DNA from: Rhodospirillales bacterium
Lineage (GTDB): Bacteria > Pseudomonadota > Alphaproteobacteria > Acetobacterales > Acetobacteraceae
Reading direction: 5' to 3'
Assembly (NCBI GenBank): GCA_025362815.1
Contig: JANYFG010000039.1
Span: 1 to 64,000, forward strand
Length of the DNA stretch: 64,000 nt
Part shown: one piece after another, positions 50,459-59,269 of the stretch
Layout: the number at the start of each line of letters is the position of its first letter
Numbering within the stretch: the first letter of the stretch is position 1
The notes under the pieces: model-generated
Databases searched by the model: none
Told to the model about the DNA's origin: nothing
What the model saw: the letters and a program-made list of their open reading frames with translations, nothing else
Made by a program: the position numbers and the translations under genes

Positions 50459-51064
50459 ATGCATACCAAGATCACGGCGGCTTTTGCCTTGGGCCTGATG
50501 GCCTTTGCGGCACCCGCCATGGCGCAGGGCACCACGCCCGCGCCGCATATCCGTGGCACCGTTACCATGGTGTCTGACACGATGGTGGAGGTGAAGACCC
50601 GCAAGGGCGAGACGGTGTCTGTCATCCTCGACCCCAATTTCAGCGTGACGGGCGTGTTCAAGTCGAGCTTTGCCGACATCAAGCCGGGCAGCTTCATCGG
50701 CGCAGCCTCCGCGCCGCAGCCGGACGGCACGTTCAAGGCGCTTGCGGTGATCGTGTTCCCGCCCGGCATCACCGGCGGCGACGGCCATTATGCGTGGGAT
50801 CTGGAGCCGAACAGCACCATGACGAACGGCACCGTGGGTGAGCTTTCGATGTCGAAAGGCCGCGTGCTGTCGGTGAAATATCCGAACGGCGAGAAGCAGA
50901 TCGTGGTTCCTGACGACGTGCCGGTGGTGAGCTTTCACCCCAGCACCCGTGCGGCCATCGTGGTGGGCGCGAATGTGACGATCAATCCGATCAAGGCGCC
51001 GGACGGGTCCACCCATGCCGCGCGCATGCAGGTTGGCGAAAACGGCATGATCCCGCCGGCGTAA
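50459..51064 (+). CDS. Exported periplasmic protein of unknown function in ECF locus
   Basis: A 201-aa protein with a signal peptide ('ALGLMAFAAPAMAQ'). The mature part is beta-rich: 'IRGTVTMVSDTMVEVKTRKGETVSVIL' and, later, 'KGRVLSVKYPNGEKQIVVP', two OB-like halves with similar spacing. AAGGA is seven bases before the ATG. It contains no Cys. It is the first gene of the operon with the b-type cytochrome and MsrP-like enzyme, and probably assists in or responds to the same envelope stress. No specific function can be given. Confidence 0.8.
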   Translation: MHTKITAAFALGLMAFAAPAMAQGTTPAPHIRGTVTMVSDTMVEVKTRKGETVSVILDPNFSVTGVFKSSFADIKPGSFIGAASAPQPDGTFKALAVIVFPPGITGGDGHYAWDLEPNSTMTNGTVGELSMSKGRVLSVKYPNGEKQIVVPDDVPVVSFHPSTRAAIVVGANVTINPIKAPDGSTHAARMQVGENGMIPPA

Positions 51065-51128
51065 GCCTGGACGGATGATGCGGCGGCCGGGGTGTTTCGC
51101 TCCGGCCGTTTTGGACGGAGGTTCGACG

Positions 51129-51785
51129 ATGGCCGATGGCGCCGGTACGGGAACGGTGAGGGGAACGGTGAGGGGAACGGTGAGGGTTCACGCGCTGATT
51201 GTGCGCGTGACGCACTGGGTCAACGCATTCGCGCTCACCTGCATGGTGATGAGCGGGTGGCAGATCTACAACGCCACGCCCTTGTTCGGTTTCCGCTTTC
51301 CCGCCTGGGCCACGCTGGGCGGCTGGTTGGGCGGCGCCATCGCCTGGCATCTGGCCGCCTTGTGGCTGCTGGTGGTGAACGGGCTGGTCTATGTGGGGTA
51401 TGGCCTGCTGAGCCGCCATTTCCGCCGCAGTTTCTTGCCCATCAGCGCCGGCCGCGTTTTTGCCGACACGCGCGACGCGTTGCGGTTTCGCCTGGCGCAC
51501 AAGGCCGGCAGCTACAACGCGGTGCAACGGTTGTTCTACGTGGGTGTGCTGTTTCTGCTCGTGCTCGCCGTGCTGTCGGGCTTCGCGTTGTGGAAGCCGG
51601 TTCAGCTGCATGCGCTGGCGGCTTTATTTGGCGGTTACGAGGTTGCGCGGCGGGTGCATTTCGTCGCCATGGCGGGGATCGTGGGGTTTGTTGTGGTGCA
51701 TCTGGCGCTGGTGGTTGTGGTGCCGCGCACCCTTGTTTCCATGATTACCGGCAGAGCCCGCATTGTGCTGGAGCCGTCGAAATGA
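51129..51785 (+). CDS. Cytochrome b/b6-type (b561-like) membrane protein
   Basis: A 218-aa membrane protein with four helices. Likely haem-ligand histidines are in 'RVTHWVNAFAL' (TM1), 'IAWHLAALW' (TM2) and 'RRVHFVAMAG'/'VVVHLALV' (TM4), the pattern of DUF4405/b561-type cytochromes. Start: the ATG at 51129 with GGAGG seven bases upstream. Just after it the gene has three perfect tandem copies of a 12-bp unit coding Gly-Thr-Val-Arg. It probably passes electrons from the quinol pool to the MsrP-like enzyme, as MsrQ does for MsrP. The stop overlaps the next start. Confidence 0.86.
   Translation: MADGAGTGTVRGTVRGTVRVHALIVRVTHWVNAFALTCMVMSGWQIYNATPLFGFRFPAWATLGGWLGGAIAWHLAALWLLVVNGLVYVGYGLLSRHFRRSFLPISAGRVFADTRDALRFRLAHKAGSYNAVQRLFYVGVLFLLVLAVLSGFALWKPVQLHALAALFGGYEVARRVHFVAMAGIVGFVVVHLALVVVVPRTLVSMITGRARIVLEPSK
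51149..51184 (+). repeat. In-frame 12-bp tandem repeat (3 copies)
   Basis: GGGAACGGTGAG occurs three times without a mismatch, coding three GTVR units at the cytoplasmic N-terminus of the cytochrome. Perfect identity suggests recent slippage expansion, and copy number may vary between strains. Confidence 0.9.
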
Positions 51786-52528
51786 CGCCCAAGCTCAAAG
51801 CCGCCGATTTCCAGCCGCAGCTTCGCCGCCTGGAGCGCCGGCTGTTTCTCCGGTCCGGTTTGTCGCTCGGTGCGTTGACCTTGCTCACCGGCTGCAACCT
51901 GCAGGACGGCGACACGGTGGATCGCGTTCTGTGGGCGATGTCGCGCTTCAACGACCGGGTGCAGGCGGCGTTGTTCAATTCGAACGCTTTGGCGCCAACG
52001 TATGCCGCCAGCGACATCACCAAGCCTTATCCGTTCAACGCCTTCTACGGCGAGGATGACGCGCCGGAGATCGACGCCGCCACCTGGAAGCTGGACATAT
52101 CCGGCGCCGTCCAGGATCGCACGCCGTGGGATCTGGCCCGGTTGCGTGCCTTGCCGCAGGAAAGCCAGATCACGAGGCATATCTGCATCGAGGGGTGGAG
52201 CGCGATCGGGCAGTGGTCCGGCGTTCCATTGCATGCGCTTCTGAAGCAGATTGGCGCGGACACGCGGGCCAGGTATGTGGGCTTCAAATGCGCGGATCGG
52301 TATTATTCCAGCATCGACATGGCCACCGCGCTTCACCCGCAGACGGTGTTGGCGCTGGATTTCCTGGGCCAGCAGTTGCCGACTGAATTTGGCTTTCCGC
52401 TCAGGCTAAGGGTTCCGACCAAGCTGGGCTTCAAAAGCCCCAAGCACATCGCGGCCATGTTCGTGACAAATGATTATCCTGGCGGCTACTGGGAGGATCA
52501 AGGATACAACTGGTTCAGTGGATCATAA
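51782..52528 (+). CDS. Molybdopterin-dependent oxidoreductase, MsrP/YedY-like, putative Tat lipoprotein
   Basis: A 248-aa sulfite-oxidase-fold protein. 'RHICIEGWSAIGQWSGVPL' holds the Cys ligand of the Mo-cofactor, and 'FGFPLRLRVPTKLGFKSPKHI' is the other conserved segment. The N-terminus has 'RRLFLRSG' (twin arginine) and then 'LTLLTGC', so a lipidated, Tat-exported form is likely. It is shorter than E. coli MsrP (about 330 aa). The ATG at 51782 overlaps the cytochrome stop. In known systems MsrP repairs periplasmic methionine sulfoxide using electrons from a b-type cytochrome; the same role is inferred here, with ECF control. Confidence 0.86.
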   Translation: MTPKLKAADFQPQLRRLERRLFLRSGLSLGALTLLTGCNLQDGDTVDRVLWAMSRFNDRVQAALFNSNALAPTYAASDITKPYPFNAFYGEDDAPEIDAATWKLDISGAVQDRTPWDLARLRALPQESQITRHICIEGWSAIGQWSGVPLHALLKQIGADTRARYVGFKCADRYYSSIDMATALHPQTVLALDFLGQQLPTEFGFPLRLRVPTKLGFKSPKHIAAMFVTNDYPGGYWEDQGYNWFSGS

Positions 52529-52550
52529 ATCTCCCACGCCACCCATCTTC

Positions 52551-52594
52551 ATGAATAAAAGTCTTTTTGCTTCTTTTTCTTCAGAAAAAGAAGA
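52551..52594 (+). repeat. AT-rich hairpin element, B module only
   Basis: ATGAATAAAAGTCTTTTTGC then the stem CTTCTTTTTC-TTCA-GAAAAAGAAG (52570-52593). It lies between the convergent MsrP-like and acyl-CoA ligase genes, close to both stop codons. There is no A module. The frame reading MNKSLFASFSSEKE through it is not a gene. Confidence 0.8.
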
Positions 52595-52596
52595 CT

Positions 52597-54234
52597 CTAC
52601 GCCTGACGCTCAAGATGATCTCGAAAGCGATTGCGCAAAGTCAGTTTATGTACCTTGCCGGTGGCGGTGTGTGGCAGTTCATCCAGCACCACCACGCCAT
52701 CCGGCAGCCACCATTTCGGGATTTTGCCGTCGTAGATCGTCAGCACCTCTGCGGGGTCCAGCGTGGCGCCGGGGCGGGCCACCACCACCAGCAGGGGCCG
52801 TTCGGTCCATTTTGGGTGGCTTGTGGCCACGATCGCCGCTTCGGCGACGTCGGGGTGAGAGACGGCGATGTTTTCCAGCGTGATCGAGCTGATCCATTCG
52901 CCGCCTGACTTGATCACGTCTTTTGAGCGATCGGTGATTTCCATGGTGCCGCCGGGGTCGATGGTGGCGACATCGCCGGTGGCGAACCAGCCCTGCGCAT
53001 CGCATGCGCTGCCTGGCTCCTGGCCCCAATAGGCGGACGCGACCCATACCCCGCGCACCATCAGGTTGCCCTGGGCCACGCCGTCCCATGCCAGTTCGGC
53101 GCCGCTGTCGTCGACGATCTTCATGTCGATCCCGAAGATGCCGCGCCCCTGTTTTTCCAGATGCCGCAGCTTGGCCTCGCCGGCGAGGTTCATGGTGGTC
53201 GGCACCGGCGCGTTCATGGTGCCCAGCGGGCTGGTTTCGCTCATGCCCCAGGCGTGATCGACGCGCACGCCGTATTCGGTTTGGAACGCCGCCAGCAGGA
53301 GACGGGGGCAGGCGGACCCGCCGATCACCAGGCGGTCCACCGTTTCGAGCCGTTCGCCGCTGGCGCGCAGATGGTGCAGCAGGCCCAGCCAAACCGTGGG
53401 CACGCCCGCCGACATCGTGACATGCTCGTCGTTCATCAGCGCGGTGAGGCTGGGGCCATCGAGATGCCGGCCCGGCATGATGAGCGAGGCACCTGTGGCC
53501 GGGGCGGCGTAGGGCAGGCCCCAGGCATTGACGTGAAACATCGGCACGACCGGCAGCACGCGGTCGGTGGCGCGCAGCCCGAACACGTCGGGCGCGGTGA
53601 CGGCCATGGCGTGGATGACAGTGGAGCGATGGCTGTAGAGCACGCCCTTGGGCTTGCCGGTGGTGCCGGAGGTGTAGCAAAGCGAGGCGGCCGTGCGTTC
53701 GTCGAACTCCGGCCAGGTGTAGTCGTCGGTTTCGGCTGCCATCAGCTCCTCGTAGCATAGCAGGGCCATGCCGGAGGGCAGATCGAGGGCGGGCATCTCG
53801 GCGCGGTCGCACATGAAGACGACGGCGCGGACCGAGGGGGTTTGGGTGGCGATGGCCTCGATGATGGCGGCGAAGCTGGTTTCGGCGAAGATGACGCTGT
53901 CGGCGGCGTCGGCCACGATGAAGCCGATATCGGGGGCGCCGAGACGGGGATTGATGGTGTGGCAGATCGCCTGCATGCCGGAGACGGCGTAGTAGAGCTC
54001 CAGATGGCGAAACCCGTTCCAGCCCAGCGTTGCCACGCGGTCGGACGGCTTGATGTCCAACCCCTTGAGGACCCGGACCAGGCGGCGCGCGCGGGATTCG
54101 AGGTCGGGGTAGCGATACCGGTGGATGCCGCCATCGACGTTTTTGGACACGATCTCGGACGCGGTGTGATTGCGCGCGGCGTGGCGGATGATCGACGAGA
54201 TCATCAGCGGTCGGTCCTGCATCAGCCCAAACAT
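52597..54234 (-). CDS. Long-chain/medium-chain fatty acid-CoA ligase (AMP-binding)
   Basis: A 545-aa acyl-CoA synthetase. The AMP-binding motif '[19 protein letters not shown]', '[11 protein letters not shown]' and the C-terminal '[35 protein letters not shown]' are complete, as is the lysine region '[12 protein letters not shown]'. It activates fatty acids to acyl-CoA in the cytoplasm. GGGGAGAG precedes the start, but that site can be buried in a long hairpin (54241-54288). It is 85 bp downstream of the PHA depolymerase gene on the same strand and divergent from a FadJ-like gene, forming a fatty-acid/PHA module. Confidence 0.93.
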   Translation of the reverse strand: MFGLMQDRPLMISSIIRHAARNHTASEIVSKNVDGGIHRYRYPDLESRARRLVRVLKGLDIKPSDRVATLGWNGFRHLELYYAVSGMQAICHTINPRLGAPDIGFIVADAADSVIFAETSFAAIIEAIATQTPSVRAVVFMCDRAEMPALDLPSGMALLCYEELMAAETDDYTWPEFDERTAASLCYTSGTTGKPKGVLYSHRSTVIHAMAVTAPDVFGLRATDRVLPVVPMFHVNAWGLPYAAPATGASLIMPGRHLDGPSLTALMNDEHVTMSAGVPTVWLGLLHHLRASGERLETVDRLVIGGSACPRLLLAAFQTEYGVRVDHAWGMSETSPLGTMNAPVPTTMNLAGEAKLRHLEKQGRGIFGIDMKIVDDSGAELAWDGVAQGNLMVRGVWVASAYWGQEPGSACDAQGWFATGDVATIDPGGTMEITDRSKDVIKSGGEWISSITLENIAVSHPDVAEAAIVATSHPKWTERPLLVVVARPGATLDPAEVLTIYDGKIPKWWLPDGVVVLDELPHTATGKVHKLTLRNRFRDHLERQA

Positions 54235-54240
54235 CGCACT

Positions 54241-54288
54241 CTCCCCGATATCGCCGGTCCTTTTGATCTGGCCGGCGTATCGGGGGAG
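54241..54288 (-). promoter_or_regulatory. Hairpin that can sequester the acyl-CoA ligase ribosome-binding site
   Basis: On the minus strand CTCCCCCGATACGCCGGCC pairs with CCGGCGATATCGGGGAG across an AT-rich loop (about 16 pairs, two bulges). The 3' arm contains GGGGAG, the Shine-Dalgarno sequence seven bases or so before the ATG at 54234. No T-tract follows, so it is less likely to be a terminator. Possible translational control; prediction only. Confidence 0.45.
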
Positions 54289-54319
54289 CCTACAGAAAGC
54301 GGGCGCGGATCAAAACCAC

Positions 54320-55540
54320 TCAAAGATGGTTTTGGATGAACCCTTTGATCAACGGCGCGATTTCGGCCGTGAAGCGGCGGCCGTTGAAGAGGCCGTAATG
54401 GCCCACACCCTTTTGTTCGTAATGCATACGCATGCCCTCCGGCAGGGCGGTGGTCAGCGCGTGCGCGGCACGGGTTTGGCCGATTCCGGAGATATCGTCG
54501 CGCTCGCCCTCGATGGTGAGCATGGCGGTGCGGGTGATGGCGCCGGGGTTCACGAGGTCGCCGTGATAGGTGAGGAGCCCGCGCGGCAGGAGATGTTCGA
54601 GGAACACCGCCTCGATCGTTTGCAGGTAGAATTCGGCAGACAGGTCCATCACCGAGCGATACTCGGTGTAGAAGGCGCGCTTGGATTCAAGGGACGAGCC
54701 ATCGCCCTCCATCAGATGGACGAACATCTTCCAATGCGCGTCCATATGCCGCTTCATGTTCATGGCCATGAAGCCGGCGAGCTGCAGGAAGCCGGGGTAG
54801 ACCTGGCGTTGGAAGCCCTTGGCGCCCGGCGGCACGCGCTGGATCACGGTTTTTTCGAACCATTCGAGGTCGTGCTTGCCGGCGAAGTCGTTCACCGCCG
54901 TCATGCCCTCACGCGTGTCGATGGGGCCGCCGATGAGGGTCATGCTGCGCGGGGCAAGGTTCGGCTCGCGCGCGTTCATGACCGAGACGGCGGCGAGGAC
55001 CGGCACGGCCGGCTGGCAGACGGCGATGAGATGCGTCTCGGGGCCGAGCAGTTTCACGAAGTCTATCAGGTAGTCGATATACGTGTTGAGGTCGAAGCCG
55101 GGGCCGTCGAGCGGCATGTCCCGGGCGTCTTTCCAGTCGGTGATGTAGACGTCGTGATCGGCGAGGAAGCCGGCGACGGTGCCGCGGAGCAGGGTGGCGA
55201 AGTGGCCGGACATGGGCGCCACGATGAGCAGCTTCGGGTGGTGCGGCCGGTCGGTGGCACGACGGAACCGCTTCAGGTCGCACCATGGCAGCGCCAGTGT
55301 GGTCTCCTCGGTGATTGCCACCGCCTCACCGTCGATCTCGACGCTGGAATGGCCGAATTCGGGCTTTTGGAAGGTGCGGGTGGTGTGTTCGAAACTGTCG
55401 AGCGCCGCGTGGGTGAGGCGGCCCAGCGTTGTGGGGCGCCACGGATTATGCGGCCCGTCCAGCACCTGGAGGGTGGTGGTTGCCAAAGCGCGCAGCGGCG
55501 CCAGGCTGGCACGCTGCATTTCATAAAGCGCATAAAGCAT
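54320..55540 (-). CDS. phaZ: Intracellular polyhydroxyalkanoate depolymerase (PhaZ)
   Basis: A 406-aa alpha/beta-hydrolase-type PHB depolymerase. The family uses a Cys nucleophile, visible here in 'LIAVCQPAVP' (about residue 175); 'VYITDWKDARDMPL' and 'GVGHYGLFNGRRF' (catalytic His) are also characteristic. It mobilises stored polyhydroxybutyrate granules. The ATG at 55540 ('MLYALYEMQRA') is preferred, since homologues begin there; the ORF track uses a GTG 12 codons upstream. No phaC or phasin gene is in the window. Divergent from the FadJ-like gene. Confidence 0.92.
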   Translation of the reverse strand: MLYALYEMQRASLAPLRALATTTLQVLDGPHNPWRPTTLGRLTHAALDSFEHTTRTFQKPEFGHSSVEIDGEAVAITEETTLALPWCDLKRFRRATDRPHHPKLLIVAPMSGHFATLLRGTVAGFLADHDVYITDWKDARDMPLDGPGFDLNTYIDYLIDFVKLLGPETHLIAVCQPAVPVLAAVSVMNAREPNLAPRSMTLIGGPIDTREGMTAVNDFAGKHDLEWFEKTVIQRVPPGAKGFQRQVYPGFLQLAGFMAMNMKRHMDAHWKMFVHLMEGDGSSLESKRAFYTEYRSVMDLSAEFYLQTIEAVFLEHLLPRGLLTYHGDLVNPGAITRTAMLTIEGERDDISGIGQTRAAHALTTALPEGMRMHYEQKGVGHYGLFNGRRFTAEIAPLIKGFIQNHL

Positions 55541-55678
55541 CGAGACGTTCGTCCTGATTTCCGGAGAGATATTCACCCGCCAGCGCGGGGCATCGACCTT
55601 GCCGGTATAGGGGATAATCCATAAGAAAGTAACAAGAGCAACACCTGCCGTTGTCGAATGACCCGAGGGGAGGCCCGC

Positions 55679-57742
55679 ATGGCCGTCGCAATATCCAAAA
55701 TAGGCGATGTGGCGGTGCTGCTATTGGACACCCCGCCCGTGAATGCTGTGGCGCCGGCGGTGGCCGAGGACCTGATGCGGTGCGTGCAGGCGGCGTTGGC
55801 CGACCCCGCGGTGCGGGCGATTGTGTTGGGCGGGGCCGGAAAGGGCTTCTCTGCGGGCGCGGATATCGCGGATTTCGACCGCGCGGAGGCGGGTGGCGCC
55901 AGTATGCGGGCGTTGATGGTGGCGTTGGATGCGGCGGCGAAGCCGGTGGTGGCGGTGTTGCACGGTTTCGCGCTGGGCGGTGGATTGGAGATTGCGATGG
56001 CCGCGCATTGGCGCGTGGCGGCGCCGGGCACGCAAATCGGTCTGCCGGAAATCAATCTCGGCCTGTTGCCCGGCGCCGGGGGCACCCAGCGGCTGCCGCG
56101 CCTTGTGGGGGTGGCCAAGGCGTTGGACATGATGATGTCTGGCGCCGCCATCGGCGCGGAGGCGGCTGTCGTTGCGGGGTTGGTGGACGAGATCACCCAG
56201 GGCGATCCGATTGCTGCGGCGGTGGCCTTTGCGGCGGGCGCCACGGTGCGTCGTGCGCGTGATCGTGTTGTGGCGGCCGATGGCGCGGCGATTGAGTCGG
56301 CTCGTGCCGCGGCGGCGAAGCGGCGGCTGCGGATGCCGGCGTTGCTGGCGCTGATCGACTGTGTGGAGGCTGCCTCGACGCTGGATTTCGATGCGGCGAT
56401 TGCGGCCGAGGCCGATCGTTTCGACACGCTTCTGGCGAGTGCGGCCTCGGGCGGCCTGCGCCACGCCTTCATGGCCGAGCGCGCGGTGGCCCGGCTGCCC
56501 GGCATACCCAAGGGCGATGCCATGGTGTTTGAAACGGTGGCGGTGATCGGGGCCGGCACCATGGGCAGCGGAATCGCCATCGCCCTTTTGGATGCGGGGA
56601 TGCACGTGGTGCTGATCGATCTGCGCCCGGAACCGCTTGCGGCGGCGGCGGGCAAGATCCGGCGCACCCTCGAAAGCCAGGCCGAACGGGGCCGCATCAG
56701 CGCCGATCTCGCGCAATCCCGCGTGGCCCGCCTGTCGGTGGCGTCCGACCTGGCCGCCGCGGCGCCGGCGGATCTGGTGATCGAGGCGGTGTTCGAGGAT
56801 CTTGCGGTCAAACGCGCGGTGTTCGCCGAATTGGGCCGGATTGTGCGGCCCGATGCCGTTTTGGCGTCGAATACCTCGACGCTGGACGTGGATGCCATTG
56901 CCCGCGCGGCGCCGGGGCCGGAGCGGGTGGTGGGACTGCATTTCTTCAGCCCCGCCAACATCATGCGTCTGCTGGAGGTGATCCGCGGCGCCCGCACCGC
57001 GCCTGTTGTGCTGGGTCAGGTGATGGCGTTGGCGCGGCGCATGGGCAAGGTGGGCGTGGTGTCTGGCGTGTGCGACGGGTTCATCGGCAACCGGATGTTC
57101 GAGGAATATCTCCGCCAGGCGTATCTGTTGCTGGAGGAAGGGGCGTTGCCCGCGCAGGTGGACGACGCCATGGAGCAGTGGGGGTTCGCGCTCGGCCCGT
57201 TGCGGGTGATGGATCTGGCCGGGCAGGATATTGGCTGGTCCATCCGCAAGCGGCGTGCGGTGGAGCAGCCGGAGCGGCCGTATTCGCGTCTGCCGGATTT
57301 GATATGCGAGCAAGGTCGCTTTGGCCAGAAAGCCGGGGCCGGTTGGTATCTCTATCCCGATGGCCGCAAACCGTTGCACGACGCTGGGATCGACGCTCTT
57401 GTGGTGGCCCATTCCGCGATGCTGGGGCTGGCGCGACGGGCGGTGGGCGATGCCGAGATCGTCGAGCGCTGCCTGTTGGCGCTCATTAACGAAGGGGCGC
57501 GCCTGCTAGAGGACGGAATCGCGGCGCGGCCGCTGGATGTGGATCAGGTGTGGGTGCATGGGTATGGAATGGCCCCCGAGCGCGGTGGCCCGATGTTCCA
57601 GGCGGACCGGATGGGGCTGGCGCATGTGCTGGAGCGGCTGGTTTCGCTGTCGGCCGGCCGGGAGGGCTGGGCCTTCCGCCCGGCGCCCCTGATCCGAAAA
57701 CTGGTGGATGAAGGCCGTGATTTCGCGAGCCTGAACCGATGA
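55679..57742 (+). CDS. Fused enoyl-CoA hydratase/3-hydroxyacyl-CoA dehydrogenase (FadJ/FadB-like)
   Basis: A 687-aa multifunctional beta-oxidation enzyme. The N-terminal crotonase domain (1-190) has 'GKGFSAGADIADF' and 'GLPEINLGLLPGAGGTQRLPRL' with both glutamates. A linker is followed by the NAD-binding domain ('VIGAGTMGSGIAIALLDAG', about 290), 'ASNTSTLDVDAIA', 'GLHFFSPANIMRLLEV' and a duplicated C-terminal helical domain. The ATG at 55679 has GGGGAGG just before it. It converts enoyl-CoA to 3-ketoacyl-CoA. The stop overlaps the following SDR gene; no thiolase gene is adjacent. Confidence 0.93.
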   Translation: MAVAISKIGDVAVLLLDTPPVNAVAPAVAEDLMRCVQAALADPAVRAIVLGGAGKGFSAGADIADFDRAEAGGASMRALMVALDAAAKPVVAVLHGFALGGGLEIAMAAHWRVAAPGTQIGLPEINLGLLPGAGGTQRLPRLVGVAKALDMMMSGAAIGAEAAVVAGLVDEITQGDPIAAAVAFAAGATVRRARDRVVAADGAAIESARAAAAKRRLRMPALLALIDCVEAASTLDFDAAIAAEADRFDTLLASAASGGLRHAFMAERAVARLPGIPKGDAMVFETVAVIGAGTMGSGIAIALLDAGMHVVLIDLRPEPLAAAAGKIRRTLESQAERGRISADLAQSRVARLSVASDLAAAAPADLVIEAVFEDLAVKRAVFAELGRIVRPDAVLASNTSTLDVDAIARAAPGPERVVGLHFFSPANIMRLLEVIRGARTAPVVLGQVMALARRMGKVGVVSGVCDGFIGNRMFEEYLRQAYLLLEEGALPAQVDDAMEQWGFALGPLRVMDLAGQDIGWSIRKRRAVEQPERPYSRLPDLICEQGRFGQKAGAGWYLYPDGRKPLHDAGIDALVVAHSAMLGLARRAVGDAEIVERCLLALINEGARLLEDGIAARPLDVDQVWVHGYGMAPERGGPMFQADRMGLAHVLERLVSLSAGREGWAFRPAPLIRKLVDEGRDFASLNR

Positions 57743-58518
57743 GCAGCCTGGCATCGCTATTCGATCTCAGCGGCCAGGTGGCGCTGGTGACAGGCGGCTC
57801 GCGCGGGCTGGGCCTGCAGATCGCCGAGGCGCTCGGCGAATACGGCGCCACCATCGCCCTTGCGGCCCGCAAGCCGGCGGAGCTGGAGGCGGCGGTGGCC
57901 CATCTGGCGGGCCTGGGCATTTCGGCGTTCGCGGTCGTGGCGGATCTTCGCACCGCCGAGGCCGCGCAGGCCATGGTGGCGGACGTTATGCAACGGGCGG
58001 GGCGGATCGACATCCTCATCAACAATGCCGGCTCTTCCTGGGGTGCGCCTGCCGAGGATCACACGCCGGATCAGTGGATGCGGGTGATGGATCTCAACCT
58101 TCACGGCCTGTTCTTTGTGACCCAGGCGGTGGGGCGCGCGTGGATGATACCGCAACGCCGTGGGCGCATCGTGAACGTGGCGTCCGTGGCGGGATTGAAG
58201 GGCAATCAGACCGGGGCGCTCGGCACGATCGCCTACAACACGTCCAAGGGCGGGGTGGTGAATTTCACGCGTGCGCTGGCGGCGGAGTGGGGGCGTTATG
58301 GCATCACCGTCAATGCGCTGGCGCCGGGCTGGTTTGAATCCCGTATGACGAAGGGCACCTTGGCGCAGCACGGCGAGGCTTTCGCCGCGCGCACCCCGTT
58401 GGGCAAATTGGGCGGGCCCGACGACCTCAAGGGGGCCGCGGTCTTGTTTGCCTCGGCGGCTTCCGGGCACATTACCGGTCAAATTCTGGCGGTGGATGGC
58501 GGTGCGGTGGTGACATGA
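57739..58518 (+). CDS. SDR family oxidoreductase
   Basis: A 259-aa SDR with 'VALVTGGSRGLGLQIAEALGEYG', 'DILINNAGSSWG', 'VNVASVAGL' and 'YNTSKGGVVNFTRALA'; it ends 'GQILAVDGGAVVT'. It overlaps the FadJ-like gene by ATGA at the front and the TauE gene at the back, so it is embedded in a three-gene operon. Similar SDRs in fatty-acid clusters act on 3-hydroxyacyl or gluconate-like substrates; the specificity is unknown. Confidence 0.9.
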   Translation: MSSLASLFDLSGQVALVTGGSRGLGLQIAEALGEYGATIALAARKPAELEAAVAHLAGLGISAFAVVADLRTAEAAQAMVADVMQRAGRIDILINNAGSSWGAPAEDHTPDQWMRVMDLNLHGLFFVTQAVGRAWMIPQRRGRIVNVASVAGLKGNQTGALGTIAYNTSKGGVVNFTRALAAEWGRYGITVNALAPGWFESRMTKGTLAQHGEAFAARTPLGKLGGPDDLKGAAVLFASAASGHITGQILAVDGGAVVT

Positions 58519-59252
58519 GCGTGGACGGCGGGTTGCTCGCGACCGTCGCGCTGGTGATGGTGCTGTCCGGCTTTGTGAAAGGCGTGATCGGGCTGGGGTT
58601 TGCGGCGGTGGGCGTGGGATTGCTTGGCCTTGTGATGCCGCCGGCGCAGGCCGCCGCCATTCTGGTGGTGCCGGCCACGGTGACGAATATCTGGCAGCTT
58701 TGGGCAGGCCCTGATTTTCGCGGCCTGCTGCGAAGGCTGTGGCCGATGCTGGTGGGGATCATGCTCGGCGGGTGGCTTGTTTCCGGCACGCTGTCCGGCG
58801 CGCGATCCGGCCACGCCCGATTCTGGCTGGGCGTTGTCCTGGCCGCCTATGCCGTGATCGGGCTGATCGGGCGCCGACCGCGCGTGCCGCCCCGGGCGGA
58901 AATCTGGATGGGGCCGATGGTAGGGCTGGCGACGGGGGTCGTGACCGGCGTGACGGGCGTTTTCATGATACCTGTGGTGCCGTATCTGGGCGGGCTTGGC
59001 CTGGACCGTGAGGATCTGATCCAGGCGTTGGGCCTGTCCTTCACTGTGGCCACCTTCACCCTGGCCCTTGATCTCGGACGCTCCGGCGTGTTCGAGCAGA
59101 CGCTTGTCATCACGTCGGTTGCAGCCCTGCTTCCGGCGAGCATCGGCATGGTAGCGGGCGAATATCTGCGCGCGCGTATTTCGCCCGCGTTGTTCCGGCG
59201 GTGCTTCTTCGCGGGCATGCTGGTTCTGGGGCTCGAACTGGCGCGTCACTGA
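58515..59252 (+). CDS. TauE/SafE family sulfite exporter-like permease
   Basis: A 245-aa membrane protein with about eight helices in two homologous halves: 'LSGFVKGVIGLGFAAVGVGLLGLVMPP' and 'GLATGVVTGVTGVFMIPVVPYLGGLGL'. These G-x-x-x-G-x-G-G-like repeats are typical of TauE/SafE (DUF81). The family exports or imports small organic anions such as sulfoacetate or sulfite. Last gene of the FadJ-SDR-TauE operon; the link to acyl-CoA metabolism is by position only. Convergent with the MCP gene. Confidence 0.88.
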   Translation: MSVDGGLLATVALVMVLSGFVKGVIGLGFAAVGVGLLGLVMPPAQAAAILVVPATVTNIWQLWAGPDFRGLLRRLWPMLVGIMLGGWLVSGTLSGARSGHARFWLGVVLAAYAVIGLIGRRPRVPPRAEIWMGPMVGLATGVVTGVTGVFMIPVVPYLGGLGLDREDLIQALGLSFTVATFTLALDLGRSGVFEQTLVITSVAALLPASIGMVAGEYLRARISPALFRRCFFAGMLVLGLELARH

Positions 59253-59269
59253 GGGGCGGATGTGGCCGA

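Noticed and set aside
55573-56997. 474-codon and 563-codon minus-strand ORFs opposite the FadJ-like gene
   Set aside because: Ala/Ser/Arg- or His/Arg-rich antisense frames of a GC-rich gene; no motif or credible start.
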